Source of the DNA: Tabrizicola thermarum
Lineage (GTDB): Bacteria; Pseudomonadota; Alphaproteobacteria; Rhodobacterales; Rhodobacteraceae
Direction of reading: 5' to 3'
Assembly: GCF_003574395.1 (NCBI RefSeq)
Contig: NZ_KZ984537.1
Location: forward strand, 67,665 to 131,664
Length of the DNA stretch: 64,000 bases
Part shown: positions 25,708 through 33,385 of the stretch, in pieces
Layout of the letters: each line of letters starts with the position of its first letter
Numbering within the stretch: the first letter of the stretch is position 1
Translations under genes and position numbers: made by a program
The notes under the pieces: generated by a model
Database searches by the model: none
What the model saw: only the letters and a program-made list of their open reading frames with translations
Told to the model about the DNA's origin: nothing

Positions 25708-26580
25708 ATGATCAGAGGGTCCCTTCCTGCCCTGGTGACGCCGTTCAAGAACGGCGAGCTGGATCTGGTGACGCTGAAGAAACTCGTGGACTGGCACATC
25801 GCCGAGGGCAGCCACGGGATCGTGCCGGTGGGGACGACGGGCGAAAGCCCGACGCTGAGCCACGCGGAACACCAGAGGGTGATCGAAGAGGTCGTGGCGG
25901 CCGTCGCAGGCCGCGTCCCGGTGATCGCGGGCGCCGGGTCGAACAACACCGTGGAAGGCATCAGCCTGATCCGCCATGCCGAGAAGGTCGGGGCGGATGC
26001 GGCTCTGGTGGTGACACCCTATTACAACAAGCCGACGCAGGCCGGCCTGATCGCGCATTACACCGCGCTGCACGATTGCTGCCAGCTGCCGATCATCATC
26101 TACAACATTCCCGGCCGGTCGGTGATCGACATGACGCCCGAAACGATGGGTCAGCTTGCGAAACTGCCCCGGATCATCGGCGTCAAGGACGCCACAGGCA
26201 AGATCGAACGCGTGAGCCAGCAGCGTGCCGCCTGCGGGGCGGATTTCATCCAGCTTTCGGGCGAGGATGCGACCGCGCTGGGCTTCAACGCGCATGGCGG
26301 GGTGGGCTGCATCAGCGTCACCGCCAACGTCGCCCCGCGTCTGTGCGCGGAGTTTCAGGAGGCGACCCTGCGCGGCGATTACGCCAAGGCGCTGGAGTAT
26401 CAGGACAAGCTGATGCCGCTGCACGAGGCGATCTTCATCGAGCCCGGTCTTGTGGGGGCGAAGTATGGCCTGTCGCTGCTCGGTCTCTGTTCGGAAGAGG
26501 TCCGCCTGCCATTGGTAGGCCTGACCGACGGCACCAAGGCCCGGATCAAGGCCGCGATGAAGCACGCCGGGCTGATCTGA
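25708..26580 (+). CDS. dapA: 4-hydroxy-tetrahydrodipicolinate synthase
   Basis: 290 residues from the ATG at 25708, with GAGAGGAGAAG just upstream; further in-frame upstream sequence is not DapA-like. It condenses pyruvate with aspartate semialdehyde in lysine/diaminopimelate synthesis. Seen: [12 protein letters not shown] with T43/T44, [16 protein letters not shown] with Y132, IGVKDATG with the Schiff-base K160, and LSGEDATAL. The motifs are those of a genuine DapA and not of the related deaminases or aldolases. asd, which makes its substrate, is also in the window at 37784-38806. A TTCGAA repeat and terminator follow. Confidence 0.95.
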   Translation: MIRGSLPALVTPFKNGELDLVTLKKLVDWHIAEGSHGIVPVGTTGESPTLSHAEHQRVIEEVVAAVAGRVPVIAGAGSNNTVEGISLIRHAEKVGADAALVVTPYYNKPTQAGLIAHYTALHDCCQLPIIIYNIPGRSVIDMTPETMGQLAKLPRIIGVKDATGKIERVSQQRAACGADFIQLSGEDATALGFNAHGGVGCISVTANVAPRLCAEFQEATLRGDYAKALEYQDKLMPLHEAIFIEPGLVGAKYGLSLLGLCSEEVRLPLVGLTDGTKARIKAAMKHAGLI

Positions 26581-26586
26581 GGCGCC

Positions 26587-26630
26587 AAATTCCTTCGAAG
26601 GAATTTGCAAATCTTTTCGAAAAGATTTGC
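26587..26630. repeat. TTCGAA double palindrome, copy 3
   Basis: First unit 26587-26606 (AAATTCC-TTCGAA-GGAATTT) and second unit 26607-26630 (GCAAATCTT-TTCGAA-like centre-AAGATTTGC) are both perfect palindromes. Arms differ from copies 1 and 2 but pair within each unit. Starts 6 bp after the dapA stop. The genes on both sides run rightwards here, unlike the convergent setting of copies 1 and 2. Confidence 0.85.
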
Positions 26631-26660
26631 GCCCCGTCCGACCGGCGGGGCGCTTGTCAT
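26629..26660 (+). terminator. Rho-independent terminator after dapA
   Basis: An 8-bp GC stem, GCGCCCCG (26629-26636) with CGGGGCGC (26646-26653), encloses a 9-base loop and is followed by TTGTCATTT. It lies directly behind the TTCGAA repeat and separates dapA from the proline-racemase-family gene. Confidence 0.65.
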
Positions 26661-26688
26661 TTCCGCGCAGCCCGAGCAAGGTCCGCCC

Positions 26689-27717
26689 ATGCGCAGCACC
26701 AGGAGCATCCATGTCATCTCTGCCCATGCCGAGGGCGAGGTCGGTGACGTGATCGTCGGTGGCGTCGCCCCTCCGCCCGGCGCGACGCTGTGGGAAATGC
26801 GCGAGTCGCTCTGGCGCGACCAGACCCTGCGGAACTTCGTCCTGAACGAACCGCGCGGCGGAGTGTTCCGGCATGTGAACCTGCTGGTCCCGCCCAAGAA
26901 CCCCCGCGCGCAGATGGGTTTCATCATCATGGAGCCCGAGGACAACCCGCCGATGTCGGGGTCCAACTCGATTTGCGTGGCGACCGTGCTGCTGGACAGC
27001 GGGATCCTGCCCATGACCGAACCCGTGACCGAGATCACGCTGGAGGCCCCCGGCGGCCTTGTCACTGTCCGCGCCGATTGCCGCGACGGCAAGGCGCAGC
27101 GCATCCACGTCCGAAACCTGCCGTCCTTTGTCGACCGGCTGGGCGTGCCGCTGGACGTGCCGGGGGTGGGCCGCCTGACGGTGGACACGGCCTATGGGGC
27201 CGACAGTTTCGTCGTGGTGGACGCCCGGGGGCTGGGATTCCGCCACGCGCCCGAGGAGGCCCATGCGATGGCCAAGCTGGGCGTGCAGATCACGAGGGCC
27301 GCCGATGAGCAGCTCGGCTTCCACCATCCTGAAAACCCGGATTGGCGGCATTTCTCCTTCTGTCTTTTCGCCGGTCCGCTGGTCCGCGTCGCGGATGGAT
27401 GGGAGACGCAGCACGCCGTCTCGATCCGCCCCGGCAAGATCGACCGCTCGCCCACCGGGACGGCGGTTTCCGCCCGGCTGGCGATCCTGGCGGCACGGGG
27501 GCAGATGGCACCGGGTGAGGTGCTGCGGGCGCGCTCTCTGATCGGCGGCCAGTTCGAAGGGCGGATCGTCGGGGCCGCAAAGGTGGGCGATCTTGCTGCG
27601 ATCCTGCCCGAAATCTCGGGCCGCGCCTGGATCACCGGGACTCATCAGCACATGCTGGACCCCGCCGATCCCTGGCCCGAGGGCTATCGGCTGTCCGACA
27701 CCTGGGGTGCGCGATGA
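26689..27717 (+). CDS. Proline racemase-superfamily protein with Ser/Thr at the two catalytic positions
   Basis: 342 residues from the ATG at 26689. The fold is that of proline racemase, 4-hydroxyproline epimerase and trans-3-hydroxyproline dehydratase: [16 protein letters not shown] at the start, [10 protein letters not shown], and the closing [19 protein letters not shown]. The first catalytic position, Cys in racemases (MCGH), is S90 here (PMSGSNSIC); the second, Cys in DRSPCGT, is T256 (DRSPTGT). Thiol-based racemisation is therefore unlikely; a dehydratase or other role is possible. The downstream DMT transporter may import its substrate. Confidence 0.8.
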   Translation: MRSTRSIHVISAHAEGEVGDVIVGGVAPPPGATLWEMRESLWRDQTLRNFVLNEPRGGVFRHVNLLVPPKNPRAQMGFIIMEPEDNPPMSGSNSICVATVLLDSGILPMTEPVTEITLEAPGGLVTVRADCRDGKAQRIHVRNLPSFVDRLGVPLDVPGVGRLTVDTAYGADSFVVVDARGLGFRHAPEEAHAMAKLGVQITRAADEQLGFHHPENPDWRHFSFCLFAGPLVRVADGWETQHAVSIRPGKIDRSPTGTAVSARLAILAARGQMAPGEVLRARSLIGGQFEGRIVGAAKVGDLAAILPEISGRAWITGTHQHMLDPADPWPEGYRLSDTWGAR

Positions 27718-27787
27718 TGTTCGTCTGCCCCTTCGGTCCGTCCTTGAAGCCAGCCGACGCGTGCCCGAAGGGCCTGGGGAGGGCAGC

Positions 27788-28639
27788 TTGGCCTTGACCC
27801 AAAACCAGCGCGGCGCGCTTTACATGACAGCGTCGATGGCAGGCTTTGCAGTCGAGGATGTCTTCGTGAAAGCCGCCGCACAGACCTTGCCGCTGGGTCA
27901 GGTCCTGATGACCATCGGGCTGAGCGGGATGCTCGTCTTTGCCGCAATGGCCGTCCGGCAGGGCGAGACCCCGCTGCCCCCTGCCTTCCTGTCGCGACCC
28001 ATGCTGATCCGCTGCGGGTTCGAGATCACCGGGCGGCTGTTCTATGGCCTCGCGATCACCCTGACGGCGCTGTCCACGACCTCGGCCATTCTACAGGCGA
28101 CGCCCCTTGTCGTCGTCGCCGGGGCCGCGCTGGTCTTTGGCGAAAGAGTCAGCCTGGGCCGCTGGCTGGCCGTGCTGGCGGGCTTCTTGGGCGTGCTTGT
28201 GATCCTGCGACCAGGGTCGGATTTCTCGGCGCTGTCGTTGCTGGCCGTCGTGGGTCTTCTGGGCTTTGCGGGCCGGGACCTCGCGACCCGGGCTGCACCC
28301 AAGGGGCTGTCGAACCGGCAGCTCGGCGCGCTGGGCTTCGCGATGCTGGCGGTGGCAGGGGCGATCCTGCTGGTCATCAACGGGGGGGCGCGGTTGCCCT
28401 CGGGTGCCGCCTGGGCCTGTCTGACGGGGGGCACGGTGTTCGGCATGTCGGGCTACCACGCGCTGACCTATGCCATGCGGACAGGAGAGGTGGGGGCCGT
28501 CACGCCGTTCCGCTATACGCGGCTGGTCTTCGCGATGGTGCTGGCGATGGTTCTGTTCGGCGAACGGCCCGACCTTGCCACCTGGATCGGTGCCGGGCTT
28601 GTCGTGGGCTCGGGTCTCTTTGCGCTGACGCGAAAGTAG
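27788..28639 (+). CDS. DMT-superfamily (EamA) transporter
   Basis: 283 residues from a TTG at 27788; GGGGAGGG lies 5 bp upstream, and a second TTG at 27794 is possible. The first ATG comes 12 codons later with no ribosome site. Ten hydrophobic helices in two repeated EamA halves: YMTASMAGFAVEDVFVKAAAQ and ALSTTSAILQATPLVVVAGAALVFGERVSLGRW in the first, and GYHALTYAMRTGEVGAVTPFRYTRLVFAMVLAMVLFGERP in the second. Such transporters move metabolites across the inner membrane. The stop codon TAG is the start of a palindromic repeat. Confidence 0.82.
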   Translation: MALTQNQRGALYMTASMAGFAVEDVFVKAAAQTLPLGQVLMTIGLSGMLVFAAMAVRQGETPLPPAFLSRPMLIRCGFEITGRLFYGLAITLTALSTTSAILQATPLVVVAGAALVFGERVSLGRWLAVLAGFLGVLVILRPGSDFSALSLLAVVGLLGFAGRDLATRAAPKGLSNRQLGALGFAMLAVAGAILLVINGGARLPSGAAWACLTGGTVFGMSGYHALTYAMRTGEVGAVTPFRYTRLVFAMVLAMVLFGERPDLATWIGAGLVVGSGLFALTRK

Positions 28640-28662
28640 GGTGGGCGATATCGCCCACCCTG
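28637..28662. repeat. GTAGGGTGGGC palindromic repeat, copy A
   Basis: A perfect 24-bp palindrome (28638-28661) with arms AGGGTGGGCG / CGCCCACCCT around ATAT. Its first bases supply the TAG stop of the DMT transporter gene. It lies between convergent genes (the fadB-like gene ends at 28673). Copy B at 52974 is nearly identical. Confidence 0.85.
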
Positions 28663-28672
28663 CCCGACGTCC

Positions 28673-30862
28673 CTAGGCTGCGGCTCTTTCGCCGCCGAAG
28701 CGGCCGTAGAAGGTCTGACCCGTCTCGGCCATCTCGCGCAGCAGCGCCGGAGCGTGGAAGCGCGGCCCGAACTGGGCGGTCAGGCCGCGGCAGATCTCTA
28801 CGGCCCGCCCCGCTCCGATCATGTCCAGCCACGAGAACGGTCCGCCCGACCAGGGCGCAAAGCCCCAGCCGAGGATCGCGCCCACATCGCCCTCACGGAT
28901 GTCGGTCAGGACGCCGTCCTCCAGCGCCCGCACCGCCTCCAGCACCTGGGCGAACAGAAGCCGATGCTGCACGTCCGCCAGCGAGGGCTGCATCTTGTCC
29001 AGCGGATACTTGCGCGCAAGGCCCTCCCACAGACCCAGCCGCTCGCCCTTGTCGGAATAGGCGTAGAACCCGGCATTGGCCTTCCTGCCCAGCCGGCCCT
29101 GGTCGGCCATCCAGAACAGCACATGGTCCACCGCCTCGTCCGGGTAGTCCTTGCCCATCGCGGCCTTGGTCGCCTTGGCGATCTTCACGCCAAGGTCGAT
29201 CGAGGTCTCGTCCACCAGTTGCAGCGGGCCCAGCGGCATCCCCACCAGCTTTGCCGCATTCTCGATCAGCGCCGGTTCCACACCTTCGGCCACCATGCGG
29301 ATGCCTTCGTTGATGTAGGGGATGATGCAGCGGTTGGCGTAGAAGAACCGCGCGTCGTTGACGACGATGGGGGTCTTGCGGATCTGGCGGACGAAATCCA
29401 GCGCCTTGGCTACGGCGCGCTCGCCGGTCGCCTTGCCGCGGATGATCTCGACCAGGTTCATCTTGTCCACCGGGCTAAAGAAGTGGATGCCGATGAACTG
29501 TTCCGGGCGCGCGCTGGCCTTCGCAAGGCCGGTGATCGGCAGGGTCGAGGTGTTGGTGGCGTAGATGCACTCCGGTCCCACCGCGGCCTCGACCTTCGCT
29601 GTCACCTCGGCCTTGACCTTCGGGTCCTCGAAGACCGCTTCCACGACCAGATCGGCACCTGCCAGCGCGGCGTAATCGGTGGTGGCGGTGATCCGGCCCA
29701 GCACTTCGGCCTTCTTCTCTGCTGTAACCTTGCCGCGCTTCATGCCCTTGTCCAGCAGCCCCTCGGAATGCGCGCGGCCCCGATCCGCCGCCTCTTGCGT
29801 GGCGTCGATCAGGACGACCTCGATCCCGGCATTGGCACTGACATAGGCGATCCCTGCGCCCATCATGCCCGCCCCGATCACGCCCAGCTTCTTCACGGAC
29901 TGATCCGCGACCTTCGGCCGGTTCGCGCCCTTCTCCAGCGCCTCCTTGTTGATGAACAGGCTGCGGATCATCGCCGAGGAGGAGGGGTTCATCAGCACGG
30001 ATGTGAAATGCCGCGCTTCGATCTTCAGGGCGGTGTCGAAGGGCACCAGCGCACCCTCATAGACCGCCGCCAACAAGGCCTTGGCCGCCGGATAGACGCC
30101 CATCGTCTTGGCGTGGACCATGGCAGAAGCTCCGACAAAGGTCTGGAACCCCGCCGGGTGATAGGGCGCGCCGCCGGGCATCTTGTAGCCCTTGGCGTCC
30201 CAGGGTTTCACAAGGTCGGCATCCGTGGCCGAGAGCACCCATTCCTTTGCCCGCGCCAGCAGGTCCTCGGGCGCCACGACCTCGTCGATCAGACCCGCGC
30301 CCTTGGCCTCTTTCGGCGAGACGAGCTTGCCCTCCAGCAGGAAGGGGGCCGCCATCATCGCGCCCAGCTTGCGCGACAGCCGGGTGGTGCCGCCCGCGCC
30401 GGGGAAGATGCCGACCATGATCTCGGGCAGGCCGATCTTTGCCTTGGGGTTGTCAGCCGCGATGATGCGGTGGCAGGCGAGCGGCAGTTCCAGCCCGATC
30501 CCCAGCGCCGTGCCGGGCAGAGCCGCGACGATGGGCTTGCCGCCTTTCAATGTCTTCGGGTCCATCCCCGCGCGTTCGATCTTGCGCAGGACCTGGTGCA
30601 TCTGCATCACGCCGTCAAAGATCGCCTGCGCGCCCCCGGCCCGCATCCGGGCGATGACGTTCAGGTCCATCCCCCCGGCAAAATCCTTCTTTCCGCTGGT
30701 GAGGATGATCCCCTTGATGCCTGCATCGGCCAGAGCCTTGTCGATCAGGTCGGACAGAAGACCGAAAGCCTCGGTCGACATCACGTTCATCGACTTGGAT
30801 TTGACATCCCAGGTGATCGTGGCGACGCCCTCGGCGTCTGTGGTCATGGTGAAGTCGGTCAT
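28673..30862 (-). CDS. fadB: Multifunctional fatty-acid oxidation protein (enoyl-CoA hydratase / 3-hydroxyacyl-CoA dehydrogenase, FadB-like)
   Basis: 729 residues. The N-terminal crotonase domain (about 1-190) has the oxyanion-hole segments KDFAGGMDLN and ALPGTALGIGLELPLAC. The 3-hydroxyacyl-CoA dehydrogenase part starts near residue 325 with the NAD-binding KLGVIGAGMMGAGIA, then IGIHFFSPVDKMNLVEI and the NRCIIPYINEG segment, and ends with GWGFAPWSGGPFSWLD. It carries out the hydration and second oxidation steps of beta-oxidation. The ATG overlaps the stop of the dicupin gene by 4 bp, tying it to the cupin block. The thiolase partner is 2.5 kb upstream. Confidence 0.93.
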   Translation of the reverse strand: MTDFTMTTDAEGVATITWDVKSKSMNVMSTEAFGLLSDLIDKALADAGIKGIILTSGKKDFAGGMDLNVIARMRAGGAQAIFDGVMQMHQVLRKIERAGMDPKTLKGGKPIVAALPGTALGIGLELPLACHRIIAADNPKAKIGLPEIMVGIFPGAGGTTRLSRKLGAMMAAPFLLEGKLVSPKEAKGAGLIDEVVAPEDLLARAKEWVLSATDADLVKPWDAKGYKMPGGAPYHPAGFQTFVGASAMVHAKTMGVYPAAKALLAAVYEGALVPFDTALKIEARHFTSVLMNPSSSAMIRSLFINKEALEKGANRPKVADQSVKKLGVIGAGMMGAGIAYVSANAGIEVVLIDATQEAADRGRAHSEGLLDKGMKRGKVTAEKKAEVLGRITATTDYAALAGADLVVEAVFEDPKVKAEVTAKVEAAVGPECIYATNTSTLPITGLAKASARPEQFIGIHFFSPVDKMNLVEIIRGKATGERAVAKALDFVRQIRKTPIVVNDARFFYANRCIIPYINEGIRMVAEGVEPALIENAAKLVGMPLGPLQLVDETSIDLGVKIAKATKAAMGKDYPDEAVDHVLFWMADQGRLGRKANAGFYAYSDKGERLGLWEGLARKYPLDKMQPSLADVQHRLLFAQVLEAVRALEDGVLTDIREGDVGAILGWGFAPWSGGPFSWLDMIGAGRAVEICRGLTAQFGPRFHAPALLREMAETGQTFYGRFGGERAAA

Positions 30863-31827
30863 GGTGCTCTCCTGACAGGATATTCAGTGCCGTCACGCCG
30901 CAGGTAGCGCCTGGTAGCGCCGTCCTTGTGGGTGACAAGATCGTGGTCTGTGTAGTGGACAACATCGCGCTGCAGCCGCGTGCCAATCACCAGATACCGC
31001 ACTCGGCTGTCCGAGCGGTTGTCGATCCGGTGGCCGATGGGAAGGTTTGCAGGCCAGCACAGCGTATCGCCGGGGCCGATGGAGGTCTCGCGATCCTCGA
31101 CCAGAACGGCCTGGCCTTCCAGCATGTAGACCATCTCATCCTCGGCCTCGTGCCAATGACGGTGACCGGAGCTTGAGCCAGGGGGAAGCTCTTCCAGGAA
31201 CGCGCCGAACTGGGTCAGACCGCCTGGGTCAGAGAGCAGGCAATAGCCATAGGGGCCGGGGCCCGGGCCGGTGATCGGGTGGGTCGGGTTGTCGGTGGCC
31301 CAGGCGCTCTCGCTGGCGCGCAGGACGTTGGGACGCGGGGAGCCGGCAAAGGCGGTTCCCCAGGGCTTGGGAAGGTTGAGCAGCTCGGCAGGCAGGTCGC
31401 CGGATTTCAGGACCGCGCCATCCGCCGCCTCGATCCGCCATGTGGTCGCTTCGTTGATCTGTCGGCGGCCGTCGTCGGGATAGGTGCAGATGTCGCCCTT
31501 GCACCGCGACCCGACGATCAGCCAGACCGCGGGCACGTCGCCCCGGTTCGTCAGGTGATGGCCGTTCGGATCGCCATGCCGCCAGGCGCAGGAATCGCCG
31601 GGGAAAAGGTCGCGCATCCCGTGGTCGTCGTGCAGGGTTGCCGTCCCGGAAAGGAGATAGAGGAATTCGTCCTCGGCCGAATGCCAGTGCCGCTGGCTGG
31701 ACCAGACCCCGGGAGCAAGCGTCTCAAGATAGGCCCCGAACTGGGTCAACCGGCCCGCGACCGACAGGCGCAGGCTGCGCAGACCGTGTTCGCCGCTGAT
31801 CGGTGCAAGGGCGGGGTCGACAATCAT
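30859..31827 (-). CDS. Dicupin protein, unknown function
   Basis: 322 residues with two cupin domains. Domain 1 (about 25-115): LTQFGAYLETL, the metal-site RHWHSAEDEF and GHHLTNRG. Domain 2 (about 205-290): LTQFGAFLEEL, RHWHEAEDEM and GHRIDNRS. Each keeps the 2-His-Glu and final His ligands, so both could bind a metal. After each cupin comes a tail with a D-x-x-x-Y/W pattern (TYPDDGRR and HYTDHDL). Substrate unknown. Last of four NTF2/cupin genes; its ATG overlaps the NTF2-like gene ahead by 4 bp and its stop overlaps fadB by 4 bp. Confidence 0.85.
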   Translation of the reverse strand: MIVDPALAPISGEHGLRSLRLSVAGRLTQFGAYLETLAPGVWSSQRHWHSAEDEFLYLLSGTATLHDDHGMRDLFPGDSCAWRHGDPNGHHLTNRGDVPAVWLIVGSRCKGDICTYPDDGRRQINEATTWRIEAADGAVLKSGDLPAELLNLPKPWGTAFAGSPRPNVLRASESAWATDNPTHPITGPGPGPYGYCLLSDPGGLTQFGAFLEELPPGSSSGHRHWHEAEDEMVYMLEGQAVLVEDRETSIGPGDTLCWPANLPIGHRIDNRSDSRVRYLVIGTRLQRDVVHYTDHDLVTHKDGATRRYLRRDGTEYPVRRAP

Positions 31828-32285
31828 TGCGCGACCCGCAGCGGAAGCCCGCGTTCGACATGGCCAAAGAGATCCGCGTCCGTCATCGGCCAGTGCCCCG
31901 CTGTCACGGCGGGATACTGCGCCTCGGAAAACAGCCAGTCTTCTCCGCGACGGACCAGAGTGTGGCTGGAGCTGTGCGGATAGGCAATCGGTGCGCCGTC
32001 GATCAGCATATGGGTATGGTGCCAGCCCTCGATCCGGTCGCGGGAGACATAATCGGCTGCCCGTGCGACCCGTTCGTAATGCGTCACCCCTCGCGCCTTC
32101 AGGCCCTGCGACAGCGCGTCGAAGGTCGGACGCAATTCGGCGCGGGTCGACACCAGGAGATCGGCCGTTGCGGTGTGCACCAGATAGGGCAGGTCGATCA
32201 TCGCGGCATAGCGGTCGAAATCGCCCGTCAGAACGGCGTCAGACACCACATTCAAGGCAGTCTGGTAGATCGTCAGCGGGTTCAT
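31824..32285 (-). CDS. NTF2-like (SnoaL-type) protein b
   Basis: 153 residues from the ATG at 32285. The pattern of a small cone-shaped NTF2-like alpha+beta fold is recognisable: an N-terminal helix pair (NVVSDAVLTGDFDRYAAMIDLPYLVHTATADLLVSTRAEL), then strands in YVSRDRIEGWHHTHMLIDG and SHTLVRRGEDWLFSEAQYP. It has no lipid-anchor or signal. Proteins of this fold are enzymes or ligand binders; the role here is unknown. Overlaps cupin 1 by 4 bp at its start and the dicupin by 4 bp at its stop. Resembles the other NTF2-like gene of the block only in fold. Confidence 0.7.
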   Translation of the reverse strand: MNPLTIYQTALNVVSDAVLTGDFDRYAAMIDLPYLVHTATADLLVSTRAELRPTFDALSQGLKARGVTHYERVARAADYVSRDRIEGWHHTHMLIDGAPIAYPHSSSHTLVRRGEDWLFSEAQYPAVTAGHWPMTDADLFGHVERGLPLRVAQ

Positions 32286-32752
32286 CGCGGCCCCGTCCAG
32301 TCGCTGCCGTCCTTGTAGGTGAACCGGGCCTTTCCGCCCTCGATCTCGACCCGCAGGTCCACATCCGAATAGGTCGCCACCTCGCGCGGGGCCTTGGTGC
32401 CCACAACCAGGAACCGCGCGACCTTGTCGCTGCGGTTGATGAAATGGTGCCCGTCGGTGGACCCGGCCGGAAAGGCCGCACAATCGCCCGGCCGCATCAC
32501 GGTTTCGCCCGCGTCCTGGACCAGGGTGCATTCGCCCTCGGTCACCATCACGAACTCGTCTTCGTTCAGGTGCCAGTGCCGCAAGGACGACAGCGCCCCG
32601 GGTTCCAGGGTTACCAGGTTCACCCCGAACTGGGTCAGCCCCCCGGCATCGCCCAGCCGGAGCGATGACCGGCCCTTCATCATGCTGGCGTAGGGTTCGG
32701 GATAGATCGAACCGGTTTTCACCGGCACTTTGGCAGGATCAATCACGGGCAT
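32282..32752 (-). CDS. Cupin-domain protein, unknown function
   Basis: 156 residues, one cupin: GLTQFGVNLVTLEPGALSS, RHWHLNEDEF (two His and Glu ligands), GHHFINRS (last His), then a tail ATYSDVDLRVEIEGGKARFTYKDG. The cupin and tail are close to both halves of the dicupin encoded downstream, so the three arose from one ancestor. No transmembrane or export signal. The stop overlaps the ATG of NTF2-like gene b by 4 bp; the gap to NTF2-like gene a ahead is 48 bp. Confidence 0.85.
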   Translation of the reverse strand: MPVIDPAKVPVKTGSIYPEPYASMMKGRSSLRLGDAGGLTQFGVNLVTLEPGALSSLRHWHLNEDEFVMVTEGECTLVQDAGETVMRPGDCAAFPAGSTDGHHFINRSDKVARFLVVGTKAPREVATYSDVDLRVEIEGGKARFTYKDGSDWTGPR

Positions 32753-32800
32753 CGGGTCCTCCGTCCGGTTGGGCTGCGCCCCGCCGGGGACGTCCCGGCG

Positions 32801-33229
32801 TCAGGCGGACATGGCAAGCGCCGCGAACTGCTGATCGAGTTCCGGCATCGACATCAGCGTGTAGTCTACCATCTCGGCCCGCGGGCCGAGACTGGTCTGG
32901 CGGCAATAGTAGATCACCGAGGATTTGCGGGTCTCTTCGACCGGATAGGCCAGTTCGTGCCAGTCGATCCAGACCCGGAAACGACCGCCGCGCGGCAGTT
33001 CGACTGCGTTCACCTGCGGGCGCAGCGACACCACGCCCCGCTCCAGCAGCGCGGTTCGCAGAAAGTCGAAGACCAGATAGGCGTCGAACGGCGTGTTCAG
33101 CACCATGCACCGTGATTGCAGGTAGATCGGCAAGGGATAGATGTACGAGGCAACCAGTTCCTCGATCTGCCCGCTCAGCAGCAGCTCTCCGCGAGAGCGC
33201 AGCTGAGCGGTCAGTTCCGAATACTCCAT
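32801..33229 (-). CDS. NTF2-like protein a, unknown function
   Basis: 142 residues from the ATG at 33229, where AAGGGA is 7 bp upstream; an in-frame GTG at 33262 is a less likely start. An NTF2-like/SnoaL fold is suggested by its length, the helix-rich start (LTAQLRSRGELLLSGQIEELVASYIYPLPIYL), the repeated strand pattern (VNAVELPRGGRFRVWIDWHELAYPV) and the C-terminal VDYTLMSM strand. No catalytic residues could be named. First gene of the NTF2-cupin-NTF2-dicupin-fadB run; a 156-bp gap to the thiolase gene ahead could hold a promoter. Confidence 0.65.
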   Translation of the reverse strand: MEYSELTAQLRSRGELLLSGQIEELVASYIYPLPIYLQSRCMVLNTPFDAYLVFDFLRTALLERGVVSLRPQVNAVELPRGGRFRVWIDWHELAYPVEETRKSSVIYYCRQTSLGPRAEMVDYTLMSMPELDQQFAALAMSA

Positions 33230-33385
33230 CGAAGGTCCCTTCTGGAAAATGCGAAGAAGCACTCATCATGGGAGAATCACCTCTGCCGCGGCGTAGGTTG
33301 GCGACAGGCGACGGGCCGAAAGCGACATCAACGCAGCATCGCATTATCTGCATTCCGGCACCGTAACCCCTTTCGCCCATGGCGC

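Noticed and set aside
25708-27717. dapA and the proline racemase-family gene as a hydroxyproline-degradation operon (DapA-superfamily deaminase plus epimerase)
   Set aside because: The DapA motifs ([28 protein letters not shown]) are those of true dihydrodipicolinate synthase, and a terminator and repeat separate the two genes.
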